In this document: in pieces, positions 60,807 through 64,000 of the stretch
Layout: every line of letters starts with the position of its first letter
Position numbering within the stretch: position 1 is the first letter of the stretch
NCBI RefSeq assembly: GCF_003634455.1
Contig: NZ_RBLC01000001.1
Span: 186,001-250,000 of the forward strand
DNA: 64,000 bases
Direction: 5' to 3'
Source of the DNA: Flavobacterium endophyticum
GTDB lineage: Bacteria > Bacteroidota > Bacteroidia > Flavobacteriales > Flavobacteriaceae
Made by a program: the position numbers and the translations under genes
Notes under the pieces: model-generated
The model's database searches: none
What the model was told of the DNA's origin: nothing
Seen by the model: only the letters and a program-made list of their open reading frames with translations

Positions 60807-60850
60807 AGCGGAAATGGCATTAGTAATGTCCGTTTCCGCTTTATATTTTT
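60807..60850 (+). terminator. Terminator of the sigma/anti-sigma operon
   Basis: AGCGGAAA/TTTCCGCT stem followed by TTATATTTTT. Confidence 0.7.
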
Positions 60851-60856
60851 AATTCT

Positions 60857-61549
60857 ATGAAAAAGAAACTTGTAGTCCTTACTGGAGCCGGAATCAGCGC
60901 CGAAAGCGGCATCAAGACCTTTCGCGATTCAGACGGCTTGTGGGAAGGCCACGACGTCATGGAAGTCGCATCCCCAGAAGGCTGGAGAAACAATCCTGCT
61001 TTGGTCATGGATTTCTATAACAAGAGAAGGCAGCAATTAAAAAAAGTCGTGCCTAATGCCGCACACTTAATTTTGGCCGAACTGGAGCAACATTTCGACG
61101 TACATATCATTACCCAAAATGTAGACGACCTTCACGAAAGAGCCGGAAGCTCTAATGTGCTTCACCTTCATGGCGAGCTGCTGAAAGCACGAAGCACCAA
61201 AAGAGAAAATTACATATTGGATTGGACAGACGACTTAAATTTTGGCGATCTTGACGATAACGGACACCAGCTCCGCCCGCACATTGTGTGGTTTGGAGAA
61301 GCCGTCCCTGCTCTAGAAGAAGCGATCAGCATCACCAACGAAGCCGATTTCTTTGCCGTGGTAGGAACATCGCTCCAAGTCTATCCAGCAGCCGGACTGG
61401 TTGATTTCGCAAAACCTGGGACTCCCTTGTTTTATGTCGATTTAAATCCTGCCCGTATTCCAAACCTCAGAAACGAATTAGAAGTGATTCCAACAACAGC
61501 TTCCGAAGGGATGAAACTGCTAAAAGAAAAGCTGCTGGCCCGTTTATAA
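60857..61549 (+). CDS. Sir2-family NAD-dependent protein deacylase, zinc-cysteine-less
   Basis: This 230-residue sirtuin has the NAD motif GAGISAESGI (10-19), QNVD, and catalytic His105 in HLHGE. Y54-x-x-R57 is the acyl-pocket signature of class III (SIRT5/CobB-like) enzymes, which remove succinyl or malonyl groups. The zinc region, where CobB carries four cysteines, reads LLKARSTKRENYILDWTDDL to GDLDDNGHQLRPH and has none. The zinc site appears lost while the fold and active site are kept. A short gap separates it from the anti-sigma terminator. Confidence 0.9.
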   Translation: MKKKLVVLTGAGISAESGIKTFRDSDGLWEGHDVMEVASPEGWRNNPALVMDFYNKRRQQLKKVVPNAAHLILAELEQHFDVHIITQNVDDLHERAGSSNVLHLHGELLKARSTKRENYILDWTDDLNFGDLDDNGHQLRPHIVWFGEAVPALEEAISITNEADFFAVVGTSLQVYPAAGLVDFAKPGTPLFYVDLNPARIPNLRNELEVIPTTASEGMKLLKEKLLARL

Positions 61550-61624
61550 TCCAAAAAGGTTATAAAACCGGAAGAAAAAGCAGTACAAATCGCATTTATC
61601 TTTTAATACTTCAGACATATAAAG

Positions 61625-61632
61625 TATATTTG
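61625..61632 (+). promoter_or_regulatory. -7 promoter element of purB
   Basis: TATATTTG followed by CG, 24 nt upstream of the ATG at 61657. Confidence 0.6.
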
Positions 61633-61656
61633 CGCTTATCTGAATAACAACACAAA

Positions 61657-63003
61657 ATGACAACTTTAACTGAACTGAACGCTATATCTCCAATTGATGG
61701 ACGGTATAGAAACAAAACGTATTCTTTATCACAGTATTTCTCTGAAGAAGCCTTGATAAAATACCGCGTACTTGTTGAAATAGAATACTTTATCTCGCTT
61801 TGCGAAATTCCGCTGCCGCAGCTAAAAACGGTGGATGCTTCGGTTTTTGACAGCTTGAGAAACCTCTACAAAAATTTCAGTGCCGATGATGCGAAAGCCA
61901 TCAAGGAAATCGAAAAAACAACCAACCACGATGTCAAAGCCGTAGAATATTTTATCAAGACTGCGTTTGACAAATTGGGCTTATCAGAATATAAAGAATT
62001 CATCCACTTTGGACTGACTTCTCAAGACATAAATAATACCGCAATTCCATTATCGACAAAAGAAGCTTTTCAAGAAGTCTACTTGAAATCATTAATCGAA
62101 TTGACTTCAAAGCTTAAAGATTTAAGCACAGAATGGGCCGACGTGCCAATGCTAGCCAGAACCCACGGACAGCCTGCCTCTCCTACCCGTTTAGGAAAAG
62201 AAATTGCTGTTTTTGTAGAAAGATTGGAAGAACAAATGCGTCTTCTTTTTAATGTTCCTTTTGCTGCCAAATTTGGAGGCGCAACCGGAAACTTCAATGC
62301 GCACCACGTCGCTTACAAGCAAATTGACTGGAAACAATTCGGAAAAGATTTCGTAGAAGGAAATTTAGGCTTGCACCATTCTTTCCCGACTACACAGATT
62401 GAACATTACGATCATTTTGCTGCATTTTTTGATGCGCTGAAAAGAATCAACACCATTATCATCGATTTGGACAGGGATATCTGGACTTATGTGTCAATGG
62501 ATTATTTCAAGCAAAAAATAAAAGCTGGTGAGGTAGGTTCTTCTGCCATGCCGCACAAAGTCAATCCTATTGATTTTGAAAACTCAGAAGGAAATTTAGG
62601 AATTGCCAATGCTATTTTTGAGCATCTGGCCGCCAAATTGCCTTTATCAAGATTGCAGAGAGACTTGACCGACAGTACCGTTTTGAGAAATATCGGCGTG
62701 CCGATGGGCCATACGATTATCGGTTTTGAGGCTACTTTAAAAGGGTTGAACAAGCTACTTTTGAACGCTCCAAAATTCGAGGAAGACCTTGAAAGAAATT
62801 GGGCTGTTGTTGCCGAAGCCATTCAAACCATCTTGAGAAGAGAAGGCTACCCGAATCCGTATGAAGCCCTGAAAGGCCTTACGAGGACCAATACCGTGAT
62901 GAACAAAGAATCCATTCATGAATTTATCAAGACGCTTGAGGTTTCGGAAAACATTAAAGCAGAACTATTGCAAATTACGCCAAGCAATTACCTAGGAATC
63001 TAA
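61657..63003 (+). CDS. purB: Adenylosuccinate lyase
   Basis: This 448-residue fumarase/aspartase-superfamily enzyme has the signature SSAMPHKVNPIDFEN (catalytic Ser loop). Its TSQDINNTAIP and ARTHGQPASPTRLGKE motifs mark the active-site His regions. It cleaves SAICAR and adenylosuccinate in purine synthesis. Length is normal. A hairpin terminator follows. Confidence 0.96.
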   Translation: MTTLTELNAISPIDGRYRNKTYSLSQYFSEEALIKYRVLVEIEYFISLCEIPLPQLKTVDASVFDSLRNLYKNFSADDAKAIKEIEKTTNHDVKAVEYFIKTAFDKLGLSEYKEFIHFGLTSQDINNTAIPLSTKEAFQEVYLKSLIELTSKLKDLSTEWADVPMLARTHGQPASPTRLGKEIAVFVERLEEQMRLLFNVPFAAKFGGATGNFNAHHVAYKQIDWKQFGKDFVEGNLGLHHSFPTTQIEHYDHFAAFFDALKRINTIIIDLDRDIWTYVSMDYFKQKIKAGEVGSSAMPHKVNPIDFENSEGNLGIANAIFEHLAAKLPLSRLQRDLTDSTVLRNIGVPMGHTIIGFEATLKGLNKLLLNAPKFEEDLERNWAVVAEAIQTILRREGYPNPYEALKGLTRTNTVMNKESIHEFIKTLEVSENIKAELLQITPSNYLGI

Positions 63004-63024
63004 AATAGTACTTTGTATAGAAAA

Positions 63025-63072
63025 ACAATCTCGAGCAGGAATACAACAACTTCCTTCTCGAGATTTTTTATT
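63025..63072 (+). terminator. Rho-independent terminator of purB
   Basis: AATCTCGAG/CTCGAGATT with an inner GGAA/TTCC helix, followed by T6. Confidence 0.8.
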
Positions 63073-63156
63073 TTTGGATGGCCTTGATTTTTTTCCGATA
63101 TTAGTTAACAAAATCCCCTAGCCTTGTAACACACCCTCGAATTCAAATTAAAATTG

Positions 63157-63762
63157 ATGTCGAAGAACAAAATACTAATAGTGTTTGCCCATCCCTTATT
63201 CGAAAAATCTTTTGCGAATAAAATTTTAGCGGAACATATACCACCCTCCAAAAACATTACCTTCCATGACTTATACGAAATCTATCCTGAATTCGACATC
63301 AATGTCAAGTACGAACAAGAATTGCTAAAAAACCATGACATTATCATCTGGCAGCATCCTATGTATTGGTATAGCTGTCCGCCCCTGCTAAAACAATGGA
63401 TCGACATGGTTTTGGAATACGGCTGGGCCTATGGCAAAAATGGATTGGCGTTACAGGATAAAATTATCTTCCAGACTATAACTACCGGTGCCAACATGGA
63501 AAATTATTCCACAAAGGGAGACAACTTGTTTACATTACCTGAATTATTGCGTCCTTTCAGCCAGACCGCAAAAGTCTGCCGAATGGAATACCTGCCGCCT
63601 TTTGTAATCCACGGTACGCACAAAATGGAAGAAGAGGCCTATTACGAACACGGGGCTTCTTATGCAAGGCTTTTGAACTATCTTGAAGCTAATGAAATAG
63701 ACGCCAAAAAAATACAGCAGTTTTTTTACATGAACGATTGGATGCAATCTAAAAATATTTGA
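63157..63762 (+). CDS. NAD(P)H oxidoreductase, KefF/KefG-like
   Basis: This flavodoxin-fold protein of about 201 residues starts at the ATG at 63157 ([18 protein letters not shown]). It has the FMN-binding opening [14 protein letters not shown] and the motif [31 protein letters not shown], characteristic of the NQO1/KefF family. In E. coli KefF/KefG are ancillary subunits of glutathione-gated potassium efflux. A Kef-type antiporter starts 1 bp after its stop, so this pairing and role are well supported. Confidence 0.9.
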   Translation: MSKNKILIVFAHPLFEKSFANKILAEHIPPSKNITFHDLYEIYPEFDINVKYEQELLKNHDIIIWQHPMYWYSCPPLLKQWIDMVLEYGWAYGKNGLALQDKIIFQTITTGANMENYSTKGDNLFTLPELLRPFSQTAKVCRMEYLPPFVIHGTHKMEEEAYYEHGASYARLLNYLEANEIDAKKIQQFFYMNDWMQSKNI

Positions 63763-63763
63763 C

Positions 63764-64000
63764 ATGGAAAATAGTTTTTTTCTTCAGGCAATAATTTATC
63801 TGGCCGCTGCGGTAGTTTGCGTTCCTATCGCAAAAAAGATCGGACTGAGCTCTATTTTAGGCTACTTGTTTTCTGGAATTATCATCGGCCCCTTTGTATT
63901 AGGATTTATTGGCTCGGAAGGCCAAGACTTGATGCATTTTGCTGAATTTGGTGTCGTAATGATGCTTTTTCTGATCGGACTGGAACTCGATCCTTATAAG
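63764..64000 (+). CDS. Kef-type cation:proton antiporter, N-terminal part
   Basis: The reading frame starts ATG at 63764, 1 bp after the KefF-like stop, and runs off the right edge (79 residues visible). Residues include [22 protein letters not shown] and [10 protein letters not shown], the first helices and the conserved GLELDP motif of CPA2 antiporters (KefB/KefC/RosB family). The NhaA-like core and any RCK domain lie outside the window. Confidence 0.9.
   Translation, partial: MENSFFLQAIIYLAAAVVCVPIAKKIGLSSILGYLFSGIIIGPFVLGFIGSEGQDLMHFAEFGVVMMLFLIGLELDPYK

Overview
The window reads as a chromosomal segment of a Flavobacterium-like member of the Bacteroidota. The evidence is AT-rich intergenic DNA, promoters of the TAnnTTTG (-7) type in front of many genes, few Shine-Dalgarno sequences, and a gene set typical of the group: YfhO, BatA, DUF4834, DUF6146/DUF6787, CarboxypepD_reg/outer-membrane barrels, ECF sigma factors and LuxC-like acyl-CoA reductase. 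No rRNA, tRNA, insertion sequence or CRISPR array was recognised.

Layout. 0-7.6 kb: start of ychF, a secreted protein, ferredoxin, acyl-CoA reductase, serC-serA, DUF937, DUF6146, DUF6787 and msrA. 7.7-17.7 kb: LolD-like ATPase, an AT-rich polytopic membrane protein, TIGR02757, a DEAD-box helicase, a secreted lactonase-fold protein, BatA, a dihydroorotase-like protein that has lost metal ligands, and a carboxylesterase. 17.7-26.3 kb: small lipoproteins, a PhnP-like MBL protein, a conserved cytosolic protein, bcp, a cysteine-poor endonuclease III, an ECF sigma factor with a tiny downstream gene, and uvrA. 26.5-36.3 kb: a minus-strand surface-polysaccharide-type operon (DUF4834-YfhO-glycosyltransferase-flippase), an outer-membrane protein, a GNAT-like protein and an alpha-oxoamine synthase. 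36.5-44.9 kb is the most accessory-looking part: two GYF_2 membrane proteins, lipoproteins, a phosphoesterase, an XRE/DUF2975 pair, an anti-phage dCTP-deaminase-type gene (AvcD/DCD architecture) and a GC-rich palindromic tandem repeat. 45-53 kb: S9 peptidase, outer-membrane barrel protein, histidine kinase/response regulator and a small secreted protein. 53-64 kb: a candidate small RNA, UlaG/NAPE-PLD-like MBL protein, rdgB, an RGG-tailed DEAD-box helicase, TrmH-type methyltransferase, sigma/anti-sigma pair, a sirtuin without zinc cysteines, purB, and a KefF-like oxidoreductase followed by a truncated Kef-type antiporter.

The most striking unexplained signal is a 16-bp palindrome, TTACGG-N4-CCGTAA. 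It sits 20-21 nt upstream of a perfect TAnnTTTG element at four minus-strand promoters between 37.2 and 44.1 kb. These promoters serve both GYF_2 genes, a candidate short RNA between them, and the dCTP deaminase. In all four the palindrome occupies the place where a -33 TTG is expected and none is seen, so a shared activator or dedicated regulator is a reasonable hypothesis. It would link an anti-phage nucleotide-depletion enzyme with uncharacterised GYF_2 membrane proteins. Other signals are 11-bp-phased GGTTAA direct repeats between the barrel gene and the two-component operon, a promoter-plus-pseudoknot candidate RNA at 53.5 kb, and several enzymes lacking hallmark metal-binding residues.
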